From the NCBI RefSeq assembly GCF_045679555.1, contig NC_092120.1, positions 11,777,805-11,841,804 of the forward strand: a DNA stretch of 64,000 nt. The letters are read 5' to 3'. The DNA comes from Salvelinus alpinus (taxonomy: Eukaryota > Chordata > Actinopteri > Salmoniformes > Salmonidae). Made by a program: the position numbers and the translations under genes. Of this stretch, positions 49,201 to 57,737 are shown one piece after another (position 1 is the stretch's first letter; each line of letters begins with the position of its first letter). The notes below the pieces were generated by a model. It saw nothing but the letters and a program-made list of their open reading frames with translations, ran no database searches and was not told where the DNA came from.

Positions 49201-50469
49201 CTAGAAGTCCACTCCGAATACCTCTTCTTCGCCGGCGTCGTCTTGGAGCAGACTCTAGGATAAGTTAAATTGCCCTGGGTGGTGCGAACAACGCAACCAA
49301 TTCAGGAAAGTTGTAATCCTGGTCGTAATGCTGGTGAGTTACCGCCACTCTGATATCCAAAAGTTATTTCCGGCTGTATGTAATAACACAAAAAACGCTA
49401 TGGGATAATAATGTTAAAAATTCCACACACAAAAACGAAATACTGCAAAGTTGCTTAGGAGCTGGAAGCAGAGCTGCCAGGTCAGTCGGCGCCATCTTTC
49501 AGCCATCACTTTTTAACACCAAGGCCAATGATATGATCCTAGTACATAAATCTGCAAGTTGTGTCATAAATACATTGAGATATAATATTACCTCACATTT
49601 CATAGTAAGAGACCTTGCCCTGTTAATTTAAAGGGCATTATATCTCAACCTGGTCTCAGAGCATTTCATATTATTCTGTATGTAAATGCATAACACACAC
49701 ATTTAGCACGATATGTTATGTTTCATATGGTATGTATTAATTTGTGGATGTTCATCACTCATTTCGTATGATATGTTAAGAATTACAATTCGTATTACAT
49801 ATTACGAATTTGCTAAACGTTTTATATGTTACATATTTGCAAACTTATGATATGTTACGAATTTGCTAAAAGTATGGTATGTTACGAATTTGAAAAAGTA
49901 TGATAAGTTACAAATACTAGCTAGGTGGCTAACGTTAGCTAGGCTAGGTGTTAGGGTTAGGAGTTAGGGTTAAGGTTAGGGTTAGGGTTACTTTTAGGAG
50001 TTAGGTCAAGAGTTAAGGTTAGGGTTAGGGGAAGGGTTGGTCGAAAAAGGTTGAGGTTAGGTTAGTTAATATGCTAAGTAGTTGCAATGTAGCTCAAAAG
50101 TAGTAAGTAGTCAAAAAGTTGCCAATTAGCTAAAGTTGTCCATGATAGGATTCGAACTCACGATTTTAGGGTTGCTAGAGGTTCGCGTTATACGTCCGCC
50201 CATCCATCCAACTAACCACACTACTATAGTTTTCGCCTTAAGTAACCATCTGTCTTATGTAACCATATCAAACGTAACATATCATACTAAATGGAGAGTC
50301 TTGGATTTATGTACAGAATGATACGAAATGCTCTCAGACCAGGTTGTATATCTATCAGTTAACAGGAGGAAAGGAATTAGAGATGTGATTACTTGGGATG
50401 GTCGCACCAATAGAGCATGCCAGTTCCAGCAGAGTCAACAAGATGAACATCATGGCTGATCTCACCATC
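22086..50469 (-). CDS. FTL-C, two-domain F-type lectin (fucolectin-like), open frame
   Basis: F-type lectins are secreted, calcium-binding, fucose-recognising proteins of fish serum and innate defence. Joining exon 1 (50393-50468 coding), exon 2 (34681-34975), exon 3 (34205-34359), exon 4 (33728-34010) and exon 5 (22086-22257) gives 981 coding bases, 327 codons including stop, with no internal stop and phases 1-2-1-2. Product: a 25-residue signal segment, CRD1 (about 26-175), CRD2 (about 176-326). Both CRDs keep the GKATQS start, [21 protein letters not shown] and CEVEVYG landmarks. The sugar-binding HX26RXDX4R motif is altered in both: CRD1 has Ala for His, CRD2 has Thr for the first Arg. 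Intron 1 (15.4 kb) and intron 4 (11.5 kb) are full of transposons; introns 2 and 3 are 0.2-0.3 kb. Linking exon 1 and exon 5 to exons 2-4 is inferred from order, phase and the absence of other candidates. Transcript data are needed to confirm splicing. Confidence 0.7.
22258..22791 (-). other. FTL-C intron 4, unique part
   Basis: Noncoding; no element recognised before the Tc1 at 22792. Confidence 0.5.
22792..24246 (-). mobile_element. Tc1 element, minus strand, defective
   Basis: Ends AGTGCCTTCAGAAAGTATTC and ATACTTTCCGAAGGTACTG, with TA on each side. Transposase pieces on the minus strand: [32 protein letters not shown] and [18 protein letters not shown]. The catalytic Glu of NPIENLW is Lys here and the frame is broken several times. 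Confidence 0.92.
24436..25677. mobile_element. Probable solo LTR of a large retroelement
   Basis: A 1242-bp stretch opens TGTCATGACG and closes AGACACGACA, imperfect inverted ends, with CAAC directly repeated on both sides (24432-24435 and 25678-25681). Four-base duplications are typical of several retrovirus-like elements. It has no coding frame. A polyadenylation-like AATAAAAT lies near 25180. The call rests on ends and flanks only. Confidence 0.55.
25688..26064 (-). mobile_element. Solo LTR with ATACC duplication
   Basis: TGTAACGATC ... AGGACGTGACA, flanked by ATACC on both sides (25683-25687; 26065-26069). Same family as 21041, 29186, 35775 and 59251. No internal region. Confidence 0.93.
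27029..27145. repeat. Inverted duplication, left arm (right arm 27796-27913)
   Basis: About 117 bp covering the LINE-II segment GACCAAGAATATGTGGACAA ... and the LTR start TGTAACGGC reappears in reverse at 27796-27913 with about one mismatch (CTGG versus TTGG). The right arm sits inside the internal repeats of the LTR element. Confidence 0.9.
27380..28340. repeat. Tandem repeats inside the LTR element
   Basis: Arrays of GGACTGAAGGGCGGCTCC-like (about 18 bp), GGCGGCTCCTGACTGGCGGA-like (about 30 bp) and GGACAGACGGGCAGCTCAG-like units, with the inverted LINE-II piece at 27796-27913 between them. They code repeated short Pro/Ser/Ala phrases on the minus strand. Confidence 0.85.
27839..29155 (-). 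CDS. Low-complexity ORF of the LTR element
   Basis: A 438-residue open frame: an N-terminal region ([33 protein letters not shown]), a Pro/Arg/Val-rich middle with repeated SPVR and PAPRT phrases, then ELPVCPAP repeats and AVRQSGAA repeats. No zinc knuckle or enzyme motif is visible. It probably decayed from a gag-like or filler region of a non-autonomous element. The last residues run into the inverted LINE-II piece. I do not regard it as a host gene. Confidence 0.45.
   Translation of the reverse strand: MVKDSSSSGKVHRTPGHRRKFWTVRDPGFKLENIATLVKSWRQLKPRGGGMRRQHGSAAGSQRGSPKNVLGRGTRGVWRVQVGDLRHPPRAYRGERGCRTGQAPCYAVERTVSPVCMLSPVRYIPAPRIGRARVGIEPGAMKPAQRIWSPVRLLGPAYMAPALRMVSPVRQHSPVRAIPPRRTGRATRSIQPGKVGQVRCSRAPVRLHGPVYPVPPPRTSPVPPVPAPRTRLPVRLQSPVCPVPAPRTCPEVCVPSPVPPVPAPRTRPTVRLSRPESSVCPAPPELPVCPAPPELPVCPAPSELPVCPAPSELPVCPAPSEPPVCPEPSEPPVCPEQRGPMRADRQSGAARAVRQSGAGRAVRQSGAARGVRQSGAARAVRQSGAATAVRQSGAARAARQSGAARAARQSGAARFSDPPLASLLWTVLTKNMWTTTNT
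30676..32171 (+). mobile_element. Tc1-like element, AAACTCAGCAAAAAA end type
   Basis: Ends AACTCAGCAAAAAAAAGAAA and TTTCTTTTTTGCTGAATTT are inverted. The transposase remains start at 30954 ([39 protein letters not shown], helix-turn-helix) and are broken from about 31355. [17 protein letters not shown] keeps the catalytic Glu; the second Asp region (QQDNATS) runs into a stop. Confidence 0.92.
30954..31355 (+). pseudogene. Tc1-like transposase N-terminal part
   Basis: 133 residues holding two helix-turn-helix-like segments ([36 protein letters not shown]) before a stop. The downstream DDE domain is split over other frames. Confidence 0.8.
32175..33690 (+). mobile_element. Tc1 element, CACTACTGGTCAAA end type
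   Basis: The left end CACTACTGGTCAAACATTTT follows TA. Transposase pieces: [20 protein letters not shown] at 32582, [60 protein letters not shown]. The right end stops at AAAACCCTAGAATAAGTAG, lacking the last 30 bp or so of the inverted repeat, and runs into FTL-C intron sequence 40 bp from exon 4. Confidence 0.9.
33728..34010 (-). CDS. FTL-C exon 4 (start of CRD2)
   Basis: Acceptor TTTTGTCCAG; donor GTGAAT. Encodes [57 protein letters not shown] and LNGAEIRIG. The His of CTHT is kept, but the Arg expected in N-R-x-D is Thr (codon ACA at 33811-33813; FTL-D has AGA). The last Arg of the motif is present. Confidence 0.85.
34205..34359 (-). CDS. FTL-C exon 3 (end of CRD1)
   Basis: Acceptor TTTCTCTCTCCAG; donor GTCAGA. 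155 bases: [41 protein letters not shown]. This copy shows the ancestral short pyrimidine tract that is a 170-bp microsatellite in FTL-D. Confidence 0.85.
34681..34975 (-). CDS. FTL-C exon 2 (start of CRD1)
   Basis: Acceptor TTTCCCTGCAG; donor GTGAGT. 295 bases, the same length as in FTL-D. Encodes [56 protein letters not shown] and [12 protein letters not shown]. RxDx4R is intact but CTAT stands where CTHT carries the fucose-contacting His. Confidence 0.87.
34976..35774 (-). other. FTL-C intron 1, 3' part
   Basis: Noncoding. No signal exon is visible here, although in FTL-D it lies only 270 bp upstream of exon 2. A short GGCACAATGGCACAATGGCA tandem repeat is at 35370-35395. Confidence 0.6.
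35775..36145 (+). mobile_element. Solo LTR with AAAAT duplication
   Basis: TGTCACGTCCTGACC ... ACCGTTACA, 371 bp, flanked by AAAAT at 35770-35774 and 36146-36150. Same family as 59251-59647. Confidence 0.95.
36476..38572 (+). pseudogene. LINE-I endonuclease and reverse transcriptase, broken
   Basis: 36476-37084 holds the endonuclease half ([48 protein letters not shown]) up to a TAG. After frameshifts, 37952-38572 holds [46 protein letters not shown] and [14 protein letters not shown]. The catalytic box is SADD rather than FADD. Confidence 0.85.
38535..39455. other. Unidentified insert inside LINE-I
   Basis: 920 bp bounded by AGAGAGTTAAAAT and AGAGAGGTTAAAC-like borders. The right end reads GGTGGGACGCTACCGTTCCA, a phrase I associate with a dispersed salmonid repeat. 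It contains a 19-bp perfect inverted repeat at 39042-39060 and 39091-39109. No coding frame. Confidence 0.5.
39857..40185. other. CT-rich repeat, probably an LTR or retroelement end
   Basis: Runs of CTGCCTG, GACCTGTC and TTTCCCTTCTCC-like sequence. Resembles the edges of salmonid retroelements, but I cannot define termini. Confidence 0.35.
40186..41450 (-). mobile_element. LINE-I fragment, minus strand
   Basis: On the minus strand: [20 protein letters not shown] (end of endonuclease), then [17 protein letters not shown]-like, [68 protein letters not shown] and [20 protein letters not shown]. Both ends are truncated. It meets the plus-strand copy head to head at about 41450. Confidence 0.88.
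43559..45154 (-). mobile_element. Tc1 element, near full length
   Basis: Ends CAGTGAGGGAAAAAAGTATT and its inverse, between TA at 43557-43558 and 45155-45156. A long hairpin (GATTAGGAGCACTC and complement) lies at about 44840-44912 upstream of the transposase start. Confidence 0.95.
43765..44786 (-). pseudogene. Tc1 transposase, one stop and a frameshift
   Basis: Starts [20 protein letters not shown] at 44786. Helix-turn-helix region [24 protein letters not shown] replaces Ser in the W-S-DETK box. The frame shifts in the HGGG region, then [55 protein letters not shown] and FATKY-stop are open. Catalytic D, D and E codons all remain. Confidence 0.9.
45440..46112 (-). pseudogene. LINE-II reverse transcriptase core, broken
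   Basis: 46112 to 45627: [72 protein letters not shown]; then 45646 to 45440: [20 protein letters not shown] and [10 protein letters not shown]. The catalytic YADD is lost (LYLFFG), so the polymerase is dead. Confidence 0.88.
47162..48013 (-). CDS. LINE-II N-terminal ORF with 2A-like motif and APE endonuclease start
   Basis: 283 residues open. A hydrophobic N-terminus ([17 protein letters not shown]) and a Ser/Thr/Pro-rich region are followed at residues 131-138 by DVEVNPGP, a perfect match to the 2A consensus D(V/I)ExNPGP, preceded by the usual hydrophobic stretch ([10 protein letters not shown]). Directly after come the APE endonuclease landmarks [36 protein letters not shown] and [10 protein letters not shown] related downstream piece ([20 protein letters not shown]) is at 46785-47129 in another frame. 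Known 2A sequences make ribosomes skip one peptide bond, between G and P; here that would free the N-terminal segment from the polyprotein. Confidence 0.8.
   Translation of the reverse strand: MPRFMSLLNVNMPCILLFRIVIIVLVYCGAPSPTQHASYTSFVPPPTHAVTSPSITSVSRDATSLITTRCLGLPPLYPHPTIPLSAHYGLNLFYHTQKSAPFILCPQRTRRPVLIAFSRTLILLPLCSLGDVEVNPGPACPQALSFVDFCNRKSLGFMHVNIRSLLPKFVLLTALAHSANPDVLAMSESWLRKATKNLISIPNYNILCQDRTAKGGGVAIYCRDSLQSSVILSRSMPKQFKLLILKINLSRNKSLTFAACYRPPSVPSCALDTICELIDPVYL
49120..49520 (-). mobile_element. Probable LINE 5' region fragment
   Basis: On the minus strand it begins AAAGATGGCGCCGACTGACC at about 49500, like the 5' ends of LINE-I copies. No ORF. It may belong to the minus-strand LINE-I at 40186-41450, separated from it by the plus-strand insertion, but this is a guess. 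Confidence 0.5.
49647..50345. mobile_element. MITE with CCTGGTCTCAGAGCATTT ends (copy 2, whole)
   Basis: AACCTGGTCTCAGAGCATTT at the left and its complement at the right; TATATC-like flanks. The centre holds ATGATATGTTACGAATTTGC repeats and the TTAGGG-like stretch at about 49948-50040. It lies 48 bp downstream of the FTL-C signal-exon donor. Confidence 0.75.
50393..50469 (-). CDS. FTL-C signal-peptide exon
   Basis: Acceptor CTCCAG, then G+[22 protein letters not shown], ending ATIP plus one base; donor GTAATC. 25 codons, as in FTL-A. It is assigned to FTL-C because it is the only signal exon between FTL-C exon 2 (34975) and FTL-D, and the phase-1 junction fits (A+GA makes Arg before NLALRG). 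Confidence 0.75.
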
Positions 50470-51593
50470 CTGGAGGAAAAGCCCAGAGCAAGTCAACAAT
50501 GGGTCTGATAGGAACCAGTCCACAGAAACATTGACAGAAAAACTGAAACTATCTGTTAGGCTGCAATTCAATCACAATTTATAATTTGTATAAATTCAGC
50601 TCACTTGAACAAAGACATTTTAAATATTGTTTTACTCACCGCTCAAGAAGAACAATAAACACCAAGAGAGTGCATTTTGGGTAGTGTAATATTTAAATGT
50701 TTTATACTATTCATTTCAACTCATTTTAACATTCTGTCATAAAGAGCACATGTTGACGTTCATTTTATAATTTTTTTCAACATTTCTAGTCTATCATCTA
50801 TGTGTAACATTGTTGACGTGTTATTCTTCACTTGCTCAGTTTTCCACCATGTTTTAATTGAAAATATTATTTAAAAAGTAATCACCATATGACAATAAGA
50901 CTTCAGTTCCCGTAGCATAGTTGAGCTTGAAAATGAGGGACAAATGTAAATGTATCACTAATCTCGTGAAATTAGTAATAATCTTCAGAAATGACATTGT
51001 CAATGCAACAAAATAACTAGTGCTTTACTATTATGGTGAAGACCTGGGGAAATTTTTGGGTTAAAATCTTCCTCAGAAAAGGGACATGTCAAAAGGCAGA
51101 TGGCTTTGGCTATTTAGAAATACTTTATTCATATAAAAAATCTGATGTATAAAACTTTTCTTTAAAGGCACTTATTTTAATATAACAGGCTTAAATGTCT
51201 GCAAGAATTCTACTTAATAAAGAACGTAATTCAAGAGAGTATGATATTAGCAGAAAGGACAATGAGAGGTATTGCATTACTCTTAGCACTATTCTCTCCT
51301 TTCATGAACTTGCTACTTTTAAAAATAGAATACAAGTCTTTCAGTATAAAATACAGTCCAGCTTGTTGTCTCTTTGCAATCACAGCCTCCTTGCAAACAC
51401 ATCAGCATGCATTTAAGTAAAGGATTATGGGAACATCATGCCCATCTGAATTCAATCCACTGCTGAATTAAGACATTATTATTATGAAATAACTGTTATG
51501 TAAATCAACAGTTAATGTGTGGTTGTGTAAGGCAGAAAATATAACGTAATAGAAGACAATTTCAAATAGTATTAGATTGTAATATCCTCTTAC
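50470..51593 (-). other. FTL-C 5' intron
   Basis: Noncoding, about 1.1 kb. It shows the empty target site of the block-1 LINE at about 50890. No element recognised. Confidence 0.6.
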
Positions 51594-51655
51594 CTTCACA
51601 CTCAACAAAAATAAGGTCACTGTTGATGTTGATGGTGATGTAGGTAAAAGCTCTG
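51594..51655 (-). other. FTL-C noncoding first exon (predicted)
   Basis: TTGAGTGTGAAG then donor GTAAGAGGAT, downstream of TATAAATG at 51679-51686. Start position estimated. Confidence 0.55.
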
Positions 51656-51678
51656 TAGACAGCTGAATCTGACTGATT

Positions 51679-51686
51679 CATTTATA
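51679..51686 (-). promoter_or_regulatory. FTL-C TATA box
   Basis: TATAAATG on the minus strand in GGTGTATAAATGAATCAG, identical to FTL-A over this core. Confidence 0.6.
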
Positions 51687-53211
51687 CACCAGTCACAAAG
51701 TCAAACACCCCCCACCTCTCGTCTCCAAAGACATCCTCCTAACAATTTACCATACCATGATAATTAGTCACCTGCACTACTGTTCCATAGTTTGACTTCC
51801 AGCCCTACATCAGTGCGATAAGACAGGTCTCAACCAGCTCCAGTTAATCATCAACAGGGCTGCTTGTTTCATGACCGGGCATTCATGGAGGGAACACAAG
51901 AGAAACTTCTGTAAAATGCTGGAATCTAACCACTGACGGACAGGATCCATTACAACATCCTAGTGACGTTTCTTTGGGACCATTAAAGACATCCTGACAA
52001 CTGATACACTGAATGTCCTGAGAACGTCCTAAAAACATCCTTATCTGGTCCTCAATGACATCCCAGGACCATCCTGGGAACTAGACAAAAGCCTCCTAGA
52101 GAAAGTGCCCTTGTGACATTCACACATTCGTCCCGATGACGGGAACAATAATGTGTTGGCTTGTGTCTTGTAGAAGGCTACAAGAGTGGCTCTGGCTGTC
52201 CAAGGACACCATGTGGGAGAGCTGCTAGCAGGTATTGGAGGACTTCATGCTCAAGTGGACTTTGGTATTTGCTATGAGTAAATATGGGTTTTTATTTATT
52301 TTTGTGTGAAACATTTGCTTCAGTGGATCCTTTTTGTAACCTGCCTTCTGGCCTGCACTGCTTAATGTGCCCCTTTGTTTCTTTGGTTTAGATTATATGT
52401 TTGTCTGATGATTTGAAGTAACATGGTTTTTAAATTAAAAGTAAAGAGAACATTTTATTCGGAGATAAAGCATTCTCACTGAATTGTGAAAACGAATTGA
52501 GAACGTATTGAAACTTGATTACTGAAACGGTGACAAGTGAAAACCACGCCGTATGAAAATAAAAAATATACCTTTTGTTGTTTGCCTCTGCTTCACTCTG
52601 CTCAACTCAAACCTTAGAACATGTCACTTTTCCACCCTGTGACATAAATAATTAAACATGATTCCAATTTATCGCAAGATACAGACAGTATAATTGAATG
52701 ATCAGGATATAGTGGTGTGGAAGGGAATAACAGGAAACATGTTCAATGTGTTACAGAGTAGTTGTTAACATTGCTACTTATAGAATCTCAAAAGCATACA
52801 GGAACCATACATATTGCATGTATTCTTATTCCACTTCAGATATTCTATTGCAGTTGATGACTAAATTCAATTCAATAAAAATAGACTAAAAGGGTATAAT
52901 TATAAAATTACTTCAATGTCTTCTTACTGTCTAGTGCAATTGCAATCCACACTCTTCTACCTGACCAAGTGAGTGTGTATACAGTATGTGTGTGCTTGCA
53001 TATGTGAGTGTGTGTGTACATGCTTGACACCATGAAATGCTTCCGAAACGTAGGTGCTGTGTTACACTTTATCTTCTCCAAATACATGGACATACAATAC
53101 ATTACAATGATAGGAGCCATTTATAAATGTACTCAATATAACAATATTTACAATATGAAATACAAATTCTAAACTGTTAATGAATTTTAACATGGATTTA
53201 TCCTACACATA
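51687..53211. other. Spacer between FTL-C promoter and FTL-D 3' end
   Basis: Noncoding. The first 650 bp track 11045-11640 closely; the rest is more diverged from the other spacers. Contains the same old LINE-like CAGGGCTGCTTG segment and a GT-rich stretch near 52970-53020. Confidence 0.6.
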
Positions 53212-53450
53212 GCTCCTTTTTATCTAAGAGTGTATCTAGAACCTTAAAGGGTTCTTCGGCTGTCCCCATAGGATAACCCTTTGAAGAACACTTTTTGGTT
53301 GCAGGTATGTAGAACCCTTTTGGGTTCCATACAGAACCCTTCCTAAAGAGGGTTCTACATAGAACCCAAAAGGGTTCTACCTGGAGCCCAAAAGGGTTCT
53401 CAAATGGGAACCGCCGAAGAACATTTTTGGAACCCTTTTTTCTAAGTGTA
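53212..53450. mobile_element. Palindromic hairpin MITE (copy 2)
   Basis: Arms of AAAGGGTTCT/AGAACCCTTT units, homologous to 12478-12692, ending TTTTTTCTAAGTGT. Confidence 0.8.
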
Positions 53451-53540
53451 CATAACTACAATATAAGTTATCTATCAAGTCCAGAAAACAGTGTATCTTG
53501 TTCTCCAGATTACATTTTGGTAATAAATGCTCTGGATCTA

Positions 53541-53691
53541 TCAGTCCAGTGGTGACCCATAGACCTCCACCTCACACAGGGTCAGGTATTCACTTCTTCC
53601 TGGAAGGACCACATTGATGTATCGACCGTCCATGCCGTTACACTGGAAGGTGCTGGAGAAGCCTCCAGGTATAGAGGAGATCACAGCACAC
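53541..53691 (-). CDS. FTL-D exon 5 (end of CRD2), intact
   Basis: Acceptor [57 protein letters not shown] and TGA. 151 bp, the same length as in FTL-B. Confidence 0.85.
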
Positions 53692-53909
53692 CTGCACAAT
53701 CAAACACACTGATAACTTACTGCAGCAAAGGTGTCTATGACACTGTTTGCACCCTGTCATATGTGGATTACACACTTTAGCGTTGACCAATTTTACACTA
53801 AACCGACAGTAGCAAATCTGATCGGTTAGAACGCTTATTGGTTCCAGGTATAACTCTTTTAGGTTCAGTGTAGAACCCTCTGAGTAAAGTGCTTTACACT
53901 TTTGTTCAC

Positions 53910-54195
53910 CTGGGATTGTTGTTGCCATTGTTGTTGTCCTTTGAGTCTCCGATGCGGATCTCAGCTCCATTCAGTCTGTTGGGAACACTGTCCACTCTGT
54001 TGGTGATGGTGATGGAGAACACTTTGTAGGTCTTTAGAAGGTCCAGTCGCCACCAGGGGTTATAGTTGGCTTTGGTGTGGGTGCAGGAACCATCTCCATA
54101 AATACCATTTCGGTTCCCGTCGATGGCATTGTTAGCAAACCCAAACCCATATAATGATGACTGAGTGGCCTTTCCTGTTATCGCCACATTCATTC
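53910..54195 (-). CDS. FTL-D exon 4 (start of CRD2), intact
   Basis: Acceptor TTTTGTCCAG; donor [74 protein letters not shown]. Three bases longer than FTL-C exon 4 (extra Asn/Gly-rich NNNGNNNP end). This is the only CRD in the window with His, Arg, Asp and Arg all in place. Confidence 0.87.
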
Positions 54196-54239
54196 CTGGA
54201 CAAAAGTTTTAAGAATTTTATTTTCTTCTGTGAAACACT

Positions 54240-55255
54240 GTATAATAACGGTAACACTTTATATGAAGGGGGAATACATAATGCGTTCATAACACCTTTA
54301 TGAAACCATTCATGACCCCTTCGTCAATGTTGCAGTTTCATTCATAACAACCTTCATAACCCATTTATTCAACATCATTCATAAAGAACCTTAAAAATAT
54401 ATATATTTTTCATTATAAGTTATTTGAATAGAAAAATCTAGTGGGAGTGAGCTGGATGGTTGTTGGTATTACTGACTGGGTCAGTCCTGCACACCACAAT
54501 GCCTCTGAGCTAAAGCCAGGGTATTAGCTTGGGGAGCTAATGCAAGTTCTCATGTCTTAGTCAAGGTTACTCAACACATTACAATAACATCAATTGCTCT
54601 GGTGCCTTCCAGACCTGAGATCAAATAGCATTTTAAATATTTCAGGGTTTGCACTTTTGGGACTATTCCAATTGTTCCACTGTGCCAGGCAAGCTCAATC
54701 ATGTGAAATGTACTATTTACACCCAGGTCTGATTGCAATCCCTAAAGCGGGTGTTAAACCAATTTCTGGAGGACAGAGTGTCTGCGGGTTTTCAGGCCTT
54801 CCTTTATTAATCAATTAAGGTAATTGACTAGTTAGGAACTCCACTCACCTGGTTGTCTAGGTGTTTACTGGATACTAATTGAAAGGAAATAGCAAAAACC
54901 ATTAGACACATGCTCCAGGAGTTGAATTTGACACACCTGCCTTACTGTCATTGCGGCCTTGAGCAAGGCATATAAACCCCTTTACTGCTACCTGGGCAAT
55001 GCTCTGAGGCTTACCCGGTGCTCCCAGACTGTTGCGTGAATAGTGTGTCAGGGGGTTGGGTACTGTTACAGTGGAAATATGAATTTCCGTTGAAATGATA
55101 AATAAAGAGCTATTCGAGGGGACTTTTATTTTGAACATTTCTTACGAATTATGTTGAATAAATATGTTATGACTGTTGTTATGAATGACACTGCATTACT
55201 TATAAAGATGTTATGACTGGTTTCATGAAGGTGTTTTGTACAGGTAACTGCCAAA
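54240..55255. mobile_element. MITE-like element in FTL-D intron 3, with nested pieces
   Basis: The left part (CATAACACCTTTATGAAACC) is inverted at the right (GGTTTCATGAAGGTGTTTTG, about 55220-55240). Between them lie a decayed hAT-type MITE (about 54747-54943, GGTGTTAAACCAATTTCTGG ... TTGAATTTGACACACCTG) and a SINE-like tail (CCTTGAGCAAGGCATATAAA, about 54945-55100). Then a short unrelated TIR-like piece (ACTGCCAAAATAATGGAAAC) up to 55290. Confidence 0.55.
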
Positions 55256-55293
55256 ATAATGGAAACACTTGAGTAAATTAGGGATACAAAGTA

Positions 55294-57649
55294 CAGTGCC
55301 TTTAGAATGTATTCACACCCCTTGACCTTTTACACATTTTGTGTTACAGCCTGAATTTAAAATGGATTAGATTGAGATTGTTTTGTTGCTGGCCTACACA
55401 CAATACCCCATAATGTCAAAGTGGAATTATGTTTTTTCCAAAAATTGACAAATTAATCAAAAAAAGTAAGCTAAAATATCTTGAGTCAATAAGTTTTCAA
55501 CCCCTTCATTGTGGCAAGCCTAAATAAGTTCCAGAGTAAACATTTGCTTAAAGCAAAATAATAAGTTGCATTGACTCACTATGTGTGCAATAATAGTGTT
55601 TGGGAGAGACCCGCACACTGTCAAAAAAAAAGATTAAATCCAAAACTTAGGCTTGAATCCAAAATAAAGATGTTTATTAAAACATCATGATGCCCAAAAA
55701 CTCTTAGTGCAAGAAAGTGCATAAATGAAAGGTGAAAACAAAACAAATGTTTAGGCCTCAGGCCATCATCAGTGTAAGGAGAAATGACCCTAAATCACCC
55801 ATGTAGGGGTGTCTCTAGCCTCCTACTCTTACAATCCTGTCTTATTTATTCTGAGGAAATGTTCACATTGGATATGTAAAAGTAATAATTGATGATGTTT
55901 CTCTTTCCGCTTATATTGTAGATATAATGTAGATCATGCATTCTATTGTAGTAGGTACTGATTTATAGATTTTCTGATGTTTTCTTGATCATGACATACA
56001 CAATTATAATTGTAATAGAAACCAGGTGTGTGTGCCGATGATTTACACTGACGATGGCCTGAGCCCGAAACGGTGGTTTTGTTTCCACCTTTTATTTATG
56101 CAACTTTCTTGCATTATGATTTTTTGGACACAGTGGTGTTCTAATAAACGTCTTTATTTTGCACTCAAGCCGCAGTTTTGGATTTATACATTTTTTCGAC
56201 AGTGTGTGGGCCTCCATCTCCTCCAAGACTCTTATTTTGACTACTACACACCTGGAACAGACACTATTCAGTAGTACAGACCTTAAAATAGTGCAGATGG
56301 ACTCTTATCATTCATCAATAATAGTGTTCAACATGAGTTTTGAATAAGTATTCAACCCCTTTGTTATGGCAAGCCTAAATAAGTTCAGGAGGAAACATTA
56401 ACAAGTCACATAATAAGTTGCATGGACTCACTCTGTGTCAATAATAGCTTAACAAGATTTTTGAATGAGAACTTCATAAGGTCCCTCAGTCGAGCAGTGA
56501 ATTTCAAACACAGATTCAACCACACAGACCAGGGAGGTTTTTCAAAGACTCGCAAACAAGGGCACCTATTGGTTGATGGGTTAAAATAAAGAAAGCAGAT
56601 ATCCCTTTGAGCATGGTATTAATTACACTTTGGATGATGTATCAATACACCCAGTCACTACAAAGATACAGGCGTCCTTCTTAACTCAGTTTCCCGAGGA
56701 AATCGCTCAGGGATTTCACCATGAAGCCAATGGTGACTTTAAAACAGTTACAGAGTTTAATGGCTCTGATAGAAGAAAACTGAGGATGGATCAACAACAT
56801 TTTAGTTACTCCACAATACTAACCTAAATGACAGAGTGAAAAGAAGGAAGCCTGTACAGAATACAACTATTCCAACACATGCATCCTGTATGCATCAAGG
56901 CACTAAAGTAATACTGCAAAGTGTTATGTTTGGGGAAAAATCCAATACAACCCATTACTGAGTACCACTCTCAATATTTTCAAGCATAGTGGTGGCTGCA
57001 TCATGTTATGAGTATGCTTGTAATTGTTAAGGACTGAGGAATTTTTTGTGGAATAAAAAATTAATGGAATGGGGCTAAGCACAAGCAAAATCCTAGAGGA
57101 AAGCCTGGTACATGTCTGCTTTCCACCAGACACTGGGAGATAAACCCTTTCAGCAGGGCAATAACCTATTATACAAGGCCAAATCTACACTGGAGTTGCT
57201 TACCAAGAAGACAGTGAAGGTTACTGAGTGGCCGAATTACAGTTTTTACTTAAATTTGCTTGAAATCTATGGAAAGACTTGAAAATTAGACAGAGTATTA
57301 ACCAATTAGACAGAGCTTGAAGAATTTTGTAAAGAATAATGGCCAAATATTGTACAATCCAGGTGTGCAAAGTCTTAACCAGAAAGACTCACAGCTGTAA
57401 TCACTGCCAAAGGTGATTCTAACATGTATTGACTCCGAGGTGTGAATACTTATGGAAATTAGATATTTCTGTATTTAATTATCAATCAATTTGGACAAAT
57501 ATCTGAAAACATGTTTTCACTTTGTCATTATGGCCTATTGTGTGTAGATGGGTGAGATTTTTTATTGATTTAATCCATTTTGAATTCAGTCTGTAACACA
57601 ACAAAATGTGGAATAAGTCAAGGGGTATGAAAACTTCCTGAAGGCACTG
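55294..57649 (+). mobile_element. Tc1 element with a foldback insertion, FTL-D intron 3
   Basis: Ends CAGTGCCTTTAGAATGTATT and AACTTCCTGAAGGCACTG between TA pairs (55292-55293; 57650-57651). The transposase region is decayed with no long frame (traces such as GTGGTGGCTGCATCATGTTA and ACTGGAGTTGCTTACCAAGA). It carries a foldback element at 55602-56305 and a partial repeat of its own early region (about 55490-55600 recurs at 56345-56450). Confidence 0.88.
55602..56305. mobile_element. Foldback element with about 165-190-bp inverted arms
   Basis: The left arm (from about 55605: GACCCGCACACTGTC, AAATCCAAAACTTAGGCTTG, AAATAAAGATGTTTATTA, GGCCTCAGGCCATCATCAGT) is the reverse complement, with mismatches, of the right arm (about 56030-56220). 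AATAATAGTGTT lies on both sides (near 55589-55600 and 56306-56317). No ORF. Confidence 0.8.
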
Positions 57650-57737
57650 TATGTGCCTACAGTATAATACTAGTGCTAATAACATGTACAATTCCAAAAC
57701 TACATGCATCCATTCAAGTGATAGCTCTTATCCTTAC

